Source: Setomelanomma holmii
Lineage: Eukaryota; Ascomycota; Dothideomycetes; Pleosporales; Phaeosphaeriaceae
Reading direction: 5' to 3'
Assembly: GCA_010015745.1 (NCBI GenBank)
Contig: ML978168.1
Location: 124,001-188,000, forward strand
DNA length: 64,000 bases
Shown here piece by piece: positions 24,752 to 36,397 of the stretch. Within the stretch, counting starts at the first letter, position 1, and every line of letters begins with the position of its first letter. Position numbers and translations under genes: made by a program. The notes below the pieces were generated by a model. It searched no databases. It saw only the letters and a list, made by a program, of their open reading frames with translations, and was not told the DNA's origin.

Positions 24752-26292
24752 ATGTTGAAACTGACTCGCGGCAACAGCTTGTTTCGATATGTCCGACTAT
24801 GGGTCAACTTGGCAAGCAACTGGACGTACACGCCTATCCAGCCAGTCGACGATCCGACTATCACGTCGAAAGACATGACTGTCATCATACCGACCGTTGC
24901 CGAGGACCTCCAGCAGTTGAAAGAGACTGTCCAAAGCGCATACCGGCTCGAGCCTCTCAAATTGCTTCTAGTGACACCTGACTCGAAAGTCAAGCGTGTT
25001 TACCAGATGGTGGAGGAGCTCGGCAATCCCAAGTTAATACAGGTGCTCTCCGTGAGCCAGGCCAACAAGCGTCGGCAACTATGCCGGGCGATTCCGGAGG
25101 TCGAAACCAAGATTACCCTCCTCCTCGACGACGACGTCTGGCTGCCAGAGAAATTCACAAAATGGATTCTGGCCCCGTTCGAAGATCCCAAAGTGGGAGG
25201 CGTTGGGACGAACCAGCAGCTGCGTCGTGCCAATCGCTCCAACATATGGGAATTCCTCGGGGCCATCTACCTCGTGAGGAGGAACTTTGACTGCACAGCA
25301 TGCAATTGGATCGACGGCGGACTCCCGTGCCTATCTGGACGCGCTGTGGCGTATCGCTCCGAGATCCTGCAAGACCGCAATTTCACCTACGGCTTCACGC
25401 ACGAGACCTGGGGCAGCGACCACTTCCTCAATGCCGACGACGACAACTTCATCACGCGCTGGCTGTTCTCGCACGACTGGAAAATTCAGCTGCAGAACCA
25501 CCGCGAGTGCGAAGTGGAGACGACGCTCGAGGATGATTCAAAATACCTGCGGCAGTGTCTGCGGTGGGTGCGCTCTAACTGGAGGAGCAATCTGACCAGT
25601 CTGAGCGAGGGCCGCATGTGGTGGTAAGTAGCTCCACAGTCTGCACAAGTTTGCACATCTGGCGTCGTCGCGCGCCAAGCCTGCCCCTCTCAGCTTACTC
25701 CACCGGCACGCCTGCTTGCACTATTCGCTAACCCCGTCGCCTGCACAGGAACTACCCTTGGTCCCTGTATGCCGTCTTCCAGACCACCATTACGCAATGG
25801 GCCTTCCTGCTCGATTGCCTGCTGTTCGCATCCTTCTACTTCGCGTTATCAGAATCCGGCTACTACGCGGCTGAGGGCGAAACGCTGCCCCACGCTGAGC
25901 AGTGGCAGCGCAAGGTCTTCTGGGGTCTGTTTCTTGCGCACTTTGTCTTTGCGAAGACAACCAAGCTCATCCCGCACCTATTGAGAAACCCTGGCGATGT
26001 CAAATTCATTCCAGTCTCGATTTTGTTTGGCTACTTCCACAATCTAATCAAGCTCTACGGCTGCATCACCGTCACGGAGGTATGTCCCAGCCCCGCACCG
26101 GCCTGCGCGAACACTCACACTAACTGCCTCCGACAGACGACCTGGGGCACTCGCGAGGGCGCCGATGCAGATGATAACATTAGGATGCTGCCGATCTCAC
26201 CCATGGCGACCATCACTCCTCCTCTGACGCCTCCACCGGGAGGTCGTATGTTGCGCGAGAGAGGCTTCTGTATCCCATCCACTTTGAATTGA
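24752..26292 (+). CDS. Processive family-2 glycosyltransferase (fungal GT2/Cps1-like)
   Basis: Exons are 24752-25623, 25749-26079 and 26137-26292 (introns of 125 and 57 bp), giving 452 residues. It is a membrane polysaccharide synthase, distantly hyaluronan/cellulose-synthase-like. The GT-A fold starts at MTVIIPTVAEDL. The nucleotide-sugar site is LLLDDDVWLPEKF (about residue 125), an acidic block NADDDNFITRW follows, and the processivity motif QCLRW (QxxRW) lies near 266. Two or three membrane helices and TTWGTREGAD complete the family pattern. Orthologues in Zymoseptoria and Fusarium (GT2) are reported to support hyphal growth on solid surfaces and virulence. The start is uncertain: an in-frame ATG at 24701 exists in a poorer context, and the usual N-terminal membrane helices are not evident, so an upstream exon may be missing from this model. 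Confidence 0.88.
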
Positions 26293-29200
26293 AAGCGTGT
26301 TTTCGTTTTAGCCAGCGCATTTCGGCCTCCGCCACCATTTGGAGGCATTTCTTCTAGACGATCAATGATTCAGCACCGCGAATCCATCAGCATGTGGAAA
26401 GCATTGTTTGCTTGTACTTCTTTTCCTCTCTTCGACCTCATATGGAGCACCAGGCTGGGGTAGCTCCTGGGTTACCAAAATGGGACGGTCCAGATCTTTT
26501 TGGCGTTCAGGTGTTCAGGACCACTGTCGATGCAAGATTGCAACGCTTTCTCCTGTTGGGCGCTTCAATGCATCACGCCCATGTAGTTTATGCAAAAAAG
26601 TCGATGCGGTACGTCAGCAGTAGCAAATCGCTTCCCGTCAATACTCCATTTGGAAGTCTGTGCAATGCCGCTTGGCCGATTCAGAGTCACACAAACCGGC
26701 GCAAGAGTACAAACCTAGTTCGAACATCAGATGCCAGCCTCGAGCCCTTTGCAACTGTTCCCTGAGCAACTTGCCAGCTTAGCCCGAGTGCTTCAGGTGC
26801 TCAATACACACTGGCGCACAGACCGCGCATAGCGTGAACCATCACCCGCATCAACGGCATCGCCTATAGGATCCTTCCGCAAGCTCCAGGCCGTGTTCGG
26901 CCATGGAGAGCAACAAGCGCGGCAAGAGTTCGCGATCATCGCCACACTTGCACCAATTAAAGACCACTTGAAAGGGGATGCAATTCGCGGCTACTGAGCA
27001 ATGCACTTGTTGCTGTATCAGGTCACTTGTCCGAGCGCGGTGCATGTTCTGGGGATCTCCCGGCTACGTCAAGATTTGGGATGCTACTTGAGCGGCACGT
27101 TATCGAACCAAAAATGGCGCTACGAGTATGGGCAGGGTAGTACACCCGAGAAACCATTCCAGGATGGCAGGTGGGTGAGGAGGTACCTAGGTACTACTGT
27201 ACATGCTGGTCGGCTCGCAGGATGGGGGCTCTACGAACCCCTCACAAGCCGACTCCACTTTCGGCCGTCGCTTGCACCGATACCTGGCGGAGAATTATGA
27301 AAGTTCACAACAACAAGCGGGTCATTCTTGAATGCGCCCATTGCGCGTACTGCAAGCCTTTGACGCCGGAAATGGCACATGCTGGCCATCCAGTATCGGC
27401 TGCCATGGACATTGAGTCGATGGCGCATTTGGTGGTCTACGCCTCGAGGCAGATTCCGATGGCGCTGAGAGGCCGCCATCGATGGCGTCCGAAAGTCCTC
27501 CCTCCACCCACCAACAGCAGCTCCAGTCAAGCGGGCCTGCATCCTGCGGGTCTTAGTTGGGGCTCAAACAGCGCCGGTCTCTCATGCATCTTGTTCCGCC
27601 GGCCCTCGCCATCATCATCATCGTGCGTTAACAATTTTCTTCCCCTGGTCCCCAATGTCACCACGCACGAAAAACTTCGACTTCGGTTTTGCTCCGAAAT
27701 TTGGCAATGAACGTAAGCGCCCCGGATTTGCTCGCGACTTGCAAGTAACGCGAGTAAGGGAAACGAGACCCTTTGCTGAAACCTTATGCCCGTCATCCCG
27801 TCCCGCAGGTCTGTGTGTCTTCAGCCAGCTTATGCGCTAAGCTGGCGCCGAACGCGGCGCGACGCCAAACCTGATCTCCGCATCTCATCAGAGCTAGCCT
27901 GCTTACCATCGCACAAGCACCTCTCTTTGACAGAATGACTGCCAAAACAAAAGAGGCACTTACAGCATCTCGTTTAGCAGACTCAACACGGAAGAGGCCA
28001 GACAGCTACATGTACGCCTCTTCCATGGCCCGGAGCCCCGATGCACCTTGACGCAGGACGAATTGGCTCCGGAGTTGCAGTTCGACACTCGCGTGCCCCA
28101 TGGCAATGAGTAAAGTCATTGGTACCTGGTCGATCAGGATTGCTCAAAACGCTCAGGTGCAGACAGTCCACAACGCCACGCATTTTGCCGAGTGCGGCGC
28201 GACCAGACAATCATCGAGATGGACATGGCTGCTGCACTGTCAGACTGCAAGGAGACGCATCTTACATGTACCTCTTTGTATCTCCACAACGATCAGCGAA
28301 TACTCGTCCGCAGAACAATCCTCTCGCATGACATACATGTAACTTATGTTTTGCTTCGGCTCGCACTTGCATGTCATCTTGTGAATGGATACCATTCAGT
28401 TGGAAACTCGAGGGCGAAAATTCTGCACAGCTCGCTTTACGCGCGAGACACCCTGCCAGAAGAGCAGCACGAGCAAGATAAACCGCCCCTCACCGATGAG
28501 ACCGCCACAGGAAATACCACAGTACTCCGCCGGGCCGCATATGCACAATTATGAATCTATTGCTATCGCATACGTAAGCAAATTGGGATTCGAGTGCAGC
28601 ATCTCGCTTTCAGCTTTGCATTATCTTTCAAACAGTGCAGCGACGTTACTGTCTCAATGTCTCACTAGAATAACAATGGTATCCGTCCGAGGCTCGTGCA
28701 TCGCTCGGTACCAAACCATCCACAAGGTCGGACATTGTTGTCAGTCGACACATATGGACACCATGTTCCACTTCTGGAAGCAATAGACCCAATTTTAATA
28801 TGCGACAGTAATCATTCTGGCATGATCAGTCCAACAAAATGTGTTCCTGCATCACCCGAAACCCAGCTCGCTCACACCACAACCGTTGACAATACGAACT
28901 CCACACATCAAGCCCACCGCACAAAAGATCTGCGCCTCTAACAAAATCCAAGTTCGAGATATGTACCGGACTTTGAGCAAACCAAACTTTTGCGAACACC
29001 TGTCATCCTAGATTTCACAGATCACACGTCCCCGATTCGCACTTCATTACTCGCGTGTACCCTTTCTTTAGTGTCCTAGACTTTGTTTTGAACCCTTTCG
29101 GTCTCGCTTCTTTCGCCGAGCTTCACTCGTCACGAATATTTCAGCTCGGGTAAACCCTTCTTTAGCGCACTCGCCTCGTGCCGAGCGAGATCTGGGAGCG

Positions 29201-31226
29201 GACGAGCGCGGGACTGACGAGTCAAGGAAGGGATTGCGCAATTGATTTTGCTGAGTGATCGGCACGTTTTAAGCATTAAGATCTACAGTGTCCACAGCAG
29301 TGAACACATTTCAGAATTTGCGATGAAACACGTGAAAATGCGAGTCTACTCGCAGACTGATCTGCTTCACACATGCGGCTCAAGCTTACGCCACATACCT
29401 ACATCGGCACAGCTGACCGGTGTCTCCGATCACAGGAAGGTATGTCGACTATGTTGTCGTCATGCTGCTGGTGGTGCACGGAATCTGGATTTCTTACAAG
29501 CCCACAATCGCTGTTAGACTTGATGTATAATACATATATTATGACAAGAACACCCACACCAGTACACACACTCAAGCTAGACTCAACATGAAGGCTCAAC
29601 ATGTAGCCAATCACACCGTACACATTACAATCCCTCACAAAACATGCACTTTACGCACAACGAACCATGGTTCCCAAGACTATCTGCGACGAACGTGGCA
29701 CTGTGCCACTCATCTTCAGTCAACAACGAACGGAGAATTTTTCCACCAAACACCGCCACACGTGTCATAACATGTGTCAAACGCATGTCCCCATGCCATG
29801 AACTTTCCTGCGAGCTTTCATCACACTAGCAGAATAAAGCTTGGCAGCTGTGCCTCCCAGACATGACCTTCGCTTTTGTCGGCACAGGGAGCCGAGCGAG
29901 ACAGCTTCGTCGGCGCAACACCACGATGGCACATGTAAGCAAGGAATGCACTTGCTGCTTCCCGCGCCCTGCGATGGGATGTGCGATGGTGAATTGGTCC
30001 TGAAATGTCGTGCATGTTGTCTAGGTGTCGACAATTAAGTTTGCTTGGTGCAGTGGTGCAGTGGTGCAGGTGTGGAGTGTTCGTGGTGATGTTATGGTAA
30101 GGATCCCTTCGCCCCATCCGATATTCACGTCAGCTGTCGATGTAAGAGCGCTTGTTAGTACAGTAGACTACAACAGTGATGTGATGGAGTAGTTGGCTGT
30201 GTTTACGGATGTGCTCAGAGTGTGAGTGTTCTTATGTCTTGAGGGTGGTCGAGTTCGACCCTCTACTTCATCCTAGGTGCTTGGGTTGTGTAACGTGTGC
30301 AGGTACAAATATCCGGACGAATTGAAATACTCACAATGCTACACGAGGTTGCGATGAGATGGTAGGATGCCGCGCATTGCATCTGGTACCCGGATGGCGA
30401 CGTGTAAAGGTGGGCGTGCAACACACGTTGAGTGGATTGGGATTGTTGTGCGAGATCATGGAGATCGAGCATTGTCCATTTATATTATGACGTGTGTTCA
30501 ACTGCAATAAGATGGTAGGTGGTTTGAAATAAAGTAAACATGGACGTCTTGTGGAACGATTGCATTCACATAGCGATGCCGAGTGAACGGTGAGTTGCTG
30601 AACACGCCTATTTCGTTAAAGAGCCCGTGAGGCTCCAAAAAGGTACCATACAAGCTGCATCCTTTTTTACTAAGCAATATCGCATCAGCCACATCTTGTC
30701 CCTGATTCTTTTTCCATCATGCGTATCTCCCATCCAACTACTGCATCCCCGCCACGACCCGCAATGTTTGTTACTCGCCTACGGCACGTAACATACCCTC
30801 AACCCTGGCGAGATCATATCACAATCGGTCCTCCTCCCCATCTCAGTTCCCACTTCCCTGTCCTGCATCCTCATTCCTCGCTATCACAACCATCCGCGCC
30901 TTGGGTCACGTCTTTATATCATACCCCCACTACTACCCTTGTCCTAATCGGGCCATCACCTTTGCAAACGCGTCCTCCCGCCGTCTTGACTCGTAACCTT
31001 GAGCAGCCACCGAAGTCATCCCATATGTGCTAAGACCAGCATGCGTCTATATCCGGAGTTCTGAGCAGAAAGAGGTAGGAGTCGCTTTTACCATAGTGCT
31101 CGCGCTGCCGTAGACGACATCTGCCGGTTTGATGGAGTGGGCAGTGTGTATAACAGATGAACGGGCATGTCCTGCTTCGTTCTATGATGAGACTGAACCG
31201 ATGTGTATACTAACGTCCGTTCGACA
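26293..31226. other. Gene-poor 4.9-kb stretch downstream of the GT2 gene
   Basis: No gene I can support. Open frames such as 27171-27710 and 30719-31033 are proline/serine-rich read-throughs without domains or codon-use support. Only a tiny tandem repeat (see 30045-30068) stands out. No tRNA-like cloverleaf was recognised. Confidence 0.55.
30045..30068. repeat. Three-copy 8-bp tandem repeat
   Basis: The unit GTGGTGCA is repeated three times, with one mismatch in the first copy. It is a minor microsatellite in intergenic DNA. Confidence 0.7.
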
Positions 31227-33431
31227 CTACACACACCCAGCCCCAGCCCCACCCAACAACACCACAAACGTCGCTTTTCCCTGCCCTTGTCGTCCTCCAG
31301 CAGCCTGCACATGACCCAAGTACGCGCCCAATTCCTCATCATCACCTACTTCAACGGTGACTTCGCGGTCGCCATGATCCCCTCTATAGGTGATGAGGCC
31401 CTCGAGCTTCAGCACTACGGTCCCTGGATGCTCGCGTGCCGCTAATTGGCGAATTTCTTCAAGACTCGGTTGGTGTAGGATCGACAGCCAGACTGTTTTC
31501 GAGGGTAGAGAGGTTGTGGAGTGAGGGTGAAGGCGAAAGTAGATGGGTAGAGGTGTTGAAGACGAGTTTGTTGATGAAGGAGTTTGGTAGTACGTTGATG
31601 CTTGAGCCATGTAGTTACTTTGAGCGGGCCGGTATGATGGCGCGAGTTGTTGGTCTTGGTAAGTGTACTGCTGTTCTGGATGATAGGATGGCGTAGGCAA
31701 GATGGCTGCATCACTTGCTGCGAGCAGTAGACTTGGATCGATTTGCAGATCTGCTGCGGAGGCTAGAGCCGCAATGCTATCGTAGGTTGTTTGCGTTGCT
31801 GTCTGTGTCTCGGTTCTCGTCTCCTGTTGATGGCTTCGGCTGCGCGCACTCAATGGGTTGGGTGGAACGACTGGTGGTGCAGGACCAGGACCGGGTCCGC
31901 GGTGGACCTTCTTTTTCTTATTAGGGTCTTTTGCTATCTTTTCTTGCTGCCATCTTTTCATGATGTCTCGAGCAAGAATCTCAACCGCTCGCAGCTTCTG
32001 GTTATACTCTGGATCTGCTTCGCCCTGTGCCAGTGCTCTGATGAGCAGCTCCGATTCGTTGACCCACGCAGTCTTGAGGTCAGCCCAATGGTGCTCGCCA
32101 GCTTCATGTTTGTTCGTGAAGTTGTCGGCTTTCAGCTTCTCAGTGAAAGCATTCCGTACTTGGCGTGTTTGTTCGGGGTTTAGTGCTAGTATATTCTTCG
32201 CATCTGCAAGAGACATGCGTGACTCCATTGTGCGCAGGCGCTTCGTAACGTCCATGCATATGACGTCGATCGACAACGCTTTCTGACCCTTCGGACGGAA
32301 AAGGGCATCGACGTTCTGCATTACATCAGGTTCTGTCTGAAAGGCTATCGACAGGTGTTCGCTCTCATCGATAAGCTGTCGTACAATCTCGGCCCACTTC
32401 TCAGGACCAGCAATCGTCTTCTTGATGATGTCGTGCTCCTTGCATATCTGCAAGAAGCGCTCGCGAAGTTCGCGGTACATGTTGTTGTCCAAGCTCAGGT
32501 ATGCTTTGGCTTCATCGATAGTGGTTTCGGATGGGAAGCGTGGAGGTTCGCCGGGTGCATCTGCTGGTAGACCAGCCCAACCACGTGTCCGTCGTCGTCG
32601 TTTTCGGGTGCGCCATTTTTCGTCGCTCTCCTTGCGTAGCTGTTCCTGGCGTATTTGTCTGCGCAGCTCATCCTCCGCACTCAGTGGTTGCTTGTCAACT
32701 TCATTTTGAAGTTGTGACACAGCATCTTGTGAAGAGATGATGCTCTCTTCGCCGTCAGGAATTTGGTCGGCGTATTCTTCCTGGCTCTCATCGCCAGACG
32801 ACTGATCCGCCAGTATCGCATTCCCCAGTTGGTTGATCAGGCTCTTGCCTGTTGCCGTTTTGTTTCGCTTCTTCTTGGTGGTCATCTGCTCTCCTTCTAC
32901 ATCTCGCGTCCTCCTTGGCCTTGGTACGCTTTCTCTGAGCAGCAATTTGAGGCGCAACCGTAGTCTGATGAGTTCGCGGTCATTTATAGAGAAGCCTTCA
33001 GTCTGCAGCTGATCCACCATATCCTTCTGAGTGTAGTTCTGCTCCCATAGTTCGTGTAGGCGGCCGACCAGGACGGGATTCTTGTGCGCAGGGTTCTGCT
33101 TGCTGGGAAAGTCCCATCTCTGCCTCCATTCAGCATGCTTTCAGTATTGATGTAGCACCTTCACTAACCTTGAATTGAGTCTGAAAGGCTCGCTTGCTGT
33201 GTGATTGCTGTCAGCATCGTCCTTCGCACACTTCGAACATGTTGCAATGACGCCATCTAGGAGAGATGGTGAAAGTGTACGGTTTTCCATACACGCATCC
33301 GCGCAGCGATGGACATACCTTGGTGTGAATCCTCTTGCCTCCCAATACGTGATGACCTCATGGAGATTTCTCTTCTCCTCGACGTACAGCCTGTAGCATT
33401 CAGCCTCCTTGTCGTCCCAGTTGTACACCAT
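31227..33431 (-). CDS. Clr5-domain protein, hypothetical function
   Basis: Exons are 33431-33319, 33196-33169 and 33119-31227 (introns of 122 and 49 bp), giving 677 residues. The N-terminus is a Clr5 domain: WDDKEAECYRLYVEEKRNLH, then GFTPSKRAFQTQFKRWDFPSK, assembled across three exons including a 28-nt micro-exon. A second similar helical block follows (LVGRLHELWEQNYTQKDMVD). The domain is named after S. pombe Clr5, and in filamentous fungi it often begins large proteins of unknown role; DNA binding is suspected for it. The middle contains acidic and Lys/Arg stretches, then a Pro/Ser/Gln/Tyr-rich region and a C-terminal globular segment. It is divergent from the L-rhamnose dehydrogenase gene over 354 bp, so a regulatory link is possible but not shown. 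Confidence 0.82.
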
Positions 33432-33785
33432 TATGACGGCGTAAAGCCTTCTTCAAAGTGGTCGAAATGCGCGAGTGGTCTATAGCATGACGCGCCTGCG
33501 TGAGGTGGTGAATCGCCCGCCGGAGCGCCAAGCCGTGCCTCGGCTGTAATTGCCCCGAAAGCGTGGAGCCGAACACGGTCATGCTTCCACCGTTCCCTTC
33601 ACAACTCCCGAAGTCTAGCCCGCACAGCGCAGATATTACCGTCGCCATGCTTCCTCGTATTTTCCGTACTTTACCTCTTTCCATAGAATATTGCAGCAAA
33701 TCTCTCTCGCCGAGGCAACCACCGTGAATTGCACACTTACCCTGCAACTCAGCCCTGAATCACCCCTCTGAACACATTTAAGACG
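33432..33785. promoter_or_regulatory. Shared divergent promoter, Clr5 protein / L-rhamnose dehydrogenase
   Basis: A 354-bp gap between two divergent start codons, so both promoters must lie here. I could not name a specific factor site with confidence. Confidence 0.45.
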
Positions 33786-34667
33786 ATGTGGAGAAGACCG
33801 AGCTCCGTAGGTGGGCCGCAGCTCCTCATGGGAAAGGCCATGGCCATCACCGGCGGCGTGACGGGCATTGGACGAGCAATTGTAGTTGGCTACCTCACAC
33901 ACGGGGCCGATGTCGCTGTAAACCACCTGGGTGACTCCAAATCTTCAGAGCAATTTCAGTCGCTGTTAGAAGAGGCATCACAGAGTCTCGGAGGAAAAGA
34001 AGCCGCACAGAAGAGACTCATTGAAGTGCCAGGCGACGTTAGCGACCCTGAGACAGGCAAGAAGCTTATAAAGGCCGTGGTGGATAAGTGGGGCCATCTG
34101 GATGTTTTCATCAGCAATGCTGGTATTTGCGAGTTCAGAGAATTCCTTGAGTACGTTTGTCAAAGACAGTGAGGTGGGAACAGAAGTTAACTAGAACCGC
34201 GCAGAATCACACCAGAGCTCTGGAACAAAACCGTTGCAACGAACCTCACGGGCGCATACAACACTATACACGCTGCTGCAACCCAGCTCTCCAAGCAGAG
34301 TCCACCCGGTGGCTCCATAATTGGCATATCCTCTATCTCCGCGCTTGTTGGCGGCGCGCAACAAGGCCACTATACTCCCACCAAAGCCGGCGTTCTCTCG
34401 CTCATCCAGTCATCTGCCTGCGCGCTGGGCAAATACAACATCAGGTGTAATGCATTACTGCCTGGCACAATCAAGACGCAACTGAACGAGAAGGATCTGG
34501 ATGACGAGTCCAAGCGAAAGTACATGGAAGGCAGGATCCCGCTTGGACGAACAGGTGTGCCAAGCGATCTGGCAGGACCCGCGGTATTTTTGGGTAGCGA
34601 TTTGTCGAGTTATGTAACTGGCGCGCAACTTCTCGTTGATGGAGGATTGTTTGTAAATCTGCAATGA
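33786..34667 (+). CDS. LRA1: L-rhamnose 1-dehydrogenase (SDR family)
   Basis: Exons are 33786-34150 and 34205-34667 (54-bp intron), giving 275 residues, the usual SDR length. It oxidises L-rhamnose to L-rhamnono-lactone with NAD(P)+, the first step of the fungal non-phosphorylated rhamnose pathway in the cytosol. The cofactor loop is ITGGVTGIGRAI (about 21-32), followed by the NAG motif in FISNAGICEFREFLE, the catalytic Ser in GISSISALVGG (about 163) and YTPTK (Tyr about 177, Lys about 181). The wording of the substrate half (RCNALLPGTIKTQLNEKDL, MEGRIPLGR, GAQLLVDGGLFVNLQ) closely follows the yeast L-rhamnose dehydrogenases I know. The lactonase for the next step lies 362 bp downstream on the same strand. 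The start retains the family-typical LL-GK lead-in to the Rossmann fold. Confidence 0.88.
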
Positions 34668-35029
34668 ACGACGTGTAATGATTTAAGTTCAGCCATACTA
34701 GGAGTAAGCAGCAGAGTACTAGTGCAACGTGTGGACATGTAATTCGAAGCCCAATAGTATTGATCTCTCCGAATACTCAGCTAACCACATAAGTTTTCCA
34801 GGTACTGGACACCGTCTAAACGGCAATCCGCAAATTGCCTTACCTCCAAAAAGCCCCGTTCGGTCGTCATTACCCCGCCCTTTTCCATCTGAACTCAACC
34901 CAGTATAACATCCGCCCCAAGAACCATGCGAGAAGAGCCGCCAAACCCAGTGATTAGAACCCTTGGAATCCACCTGCATTATCTTACCCAAGCCAACACT
35001 CTTTCATCGAACAAACTTCACAAATAATC
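34668..35029. other. Intergenic, LRA1 to LRA2
   Basis: A 362-bp gap between the two rhamnose-pathway genes, long enough for an independent LRA2 promoter. No gene was seen. Confidence 0.5.
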
Positions 35030-36163
35030 ATGGCGCCCTCGAAAATCCTAGACTCCCACATCCACCTCTGGCCCGACCCACACACCTCCACACCAACAAC
35101 ATCCTACTCCTGGATGCAACCAGACCACTTTCTCGCCAAAGCACATGAAATCCCAGAATACCTCTCCGTAACATCTCCAAAGCCAGCGGGCTTCGTGTAC
35201 GTCGAGACAGATCGTTATTTACCCTCCCCAACACCCAACATCAGCAGCGATGCCGGTGATGAGGGTGTGAAGAAAGAGCTAGGAATCTGGGCCAAGGAGC
35301 CATTGGAGGAGATTCGATTTCTGAAAGGTGTGGCGGAGGGTGAGAATGGGGATTTGATGAAAGGCGTGGTTCTCTGGGCGCCGTTCAACATTTCTCCAGC
35401 GTTATTTCAAGCATACCTACATGTCGCCGAGAACGTCGCGGGGCTGCAGTTGTGGGCGCGCGTTGTTGGGTTTCGATTCTTATTGCAGGGTAAGAAGGAA
35501 GGTGAAGTAGCTGCTTTGGTCAAGAGCGAAGATTGGATACAGAATGTAGTGAGTTTGGGCGAGGGGAGGGGAGGAATGGGGTGGGCATTCGATGTTGGTG
35601 TTGACGTGAATCGAGATGGGGAGCTGGGGTTGGAGGATGTTCGGGAGATGATTAGGGAGGTAAGAAGGAGGGAAGAGGGGAGTAGACGCGGGAGGAATGT
35701 GAAGTTTGTGTTGAGTATGTTTATGATGACTTTTGTTTTGGACGTGTGGTGCTGATGAATGCCTATAGATCACTTGTGCAAGCCAGTGCTCTCGCAAAAG
35801 CCGTCGGGGCGATATACTGCAGCTCTGAAACAGCTGTCTTCGGATGAGAATGTCTTCATGAAACTTTCGGGTGCATTCAATGAGTTCTCGCCAGAGTCCA
35901 CCTCCACACCGACTGATCTTGACGACATTGTGGCAAAGCTGAGTCCGTACCTCGATACAGTCTTCAATTGCTTCCCCAATAGAGTCATGTTCGGCTCGGA
36001 TTGGCCGGTCTGCAACGTCGGCGGACCAAAGGGGGAGAAAGGCAATTGGGGTTTCTGGGTACAGGTCGTGGAGAGGGTGCTTCAAGAGCGAGGATACGGG
36101 GAGAAGGGAAAGGAAGCAGTGTGGTGGGAAACCGGAGCAAGGGCTTATGCGGTTGACCTGTAG
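35030..36163 (+). CDS. LRA2: L-rhamnono-gamma-lactonase (amidohydrolase-2 family)
   Basis: Exons are 35030-35714 and 35769-36163 (54-bp intron), giving 359 residues. The family is a metal-dependent TIM-barrel hydrolase (COG3618 type). DSHIHLW at residues 9-15 gives the first metal-ligand pair, GFVYVETDRYL marks strand 2, NHLCKP is rebuilt across the intron, and FGSDWPVCNVGG near the C-terminus carries the conserved Asp. It should open L-rhamnono-lactone to L-rhamnonate, the second pathway step. The assignment is by family plus position directly after the dehydrogenase; a different sugar lactone or 2-pyrone carboxylate substrate cannot be excluded. Strongly G-rich coding sequence lies at about 35540-35700. 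It is convergent with RAD50, with 234 bp between stop codons. Confidence 0.82.
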
Positions 36164-36397
36164 GTTTGGATACTTCAACGGGACTTACGCGTGGGACTGT
36201 CCCGAATAACTCGTTCCAAAGTGACGAGCAAAACAAAACTCCATCCCAATCCTGCTCCCATATGCCCGTGAACTCCAATACTATGCAGAGAGTTTTCATG
36301 TGTCGCTCAATCACTGAAATCGTCCTGTTAAATGGTATCGAAAGGAAAATGGAGTGTGTCGCCGAAAGATGTGGAGTGCGTCGCCGAATCAAGAAAC

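Noticed and set aside
27171..27710. 179-residue plus-strand frame
   Set aside because: Low-complexity Ser/Pro tail, no recognisable domain and no supporting splice structure.
30236..30275. tRNA-like box B sequence (GAGTTCGACCC)
   Set aside because: It is part of a short imperfect palindrome; no acceptor stem, D-arm or anticodon arm could be drawn around it.
16788..31226. Centromere or RIP-destroyed repeat island
   Set aside because: The DNA is not visibly AT-rich and no long repeats or transposon ORF remnants were seen.
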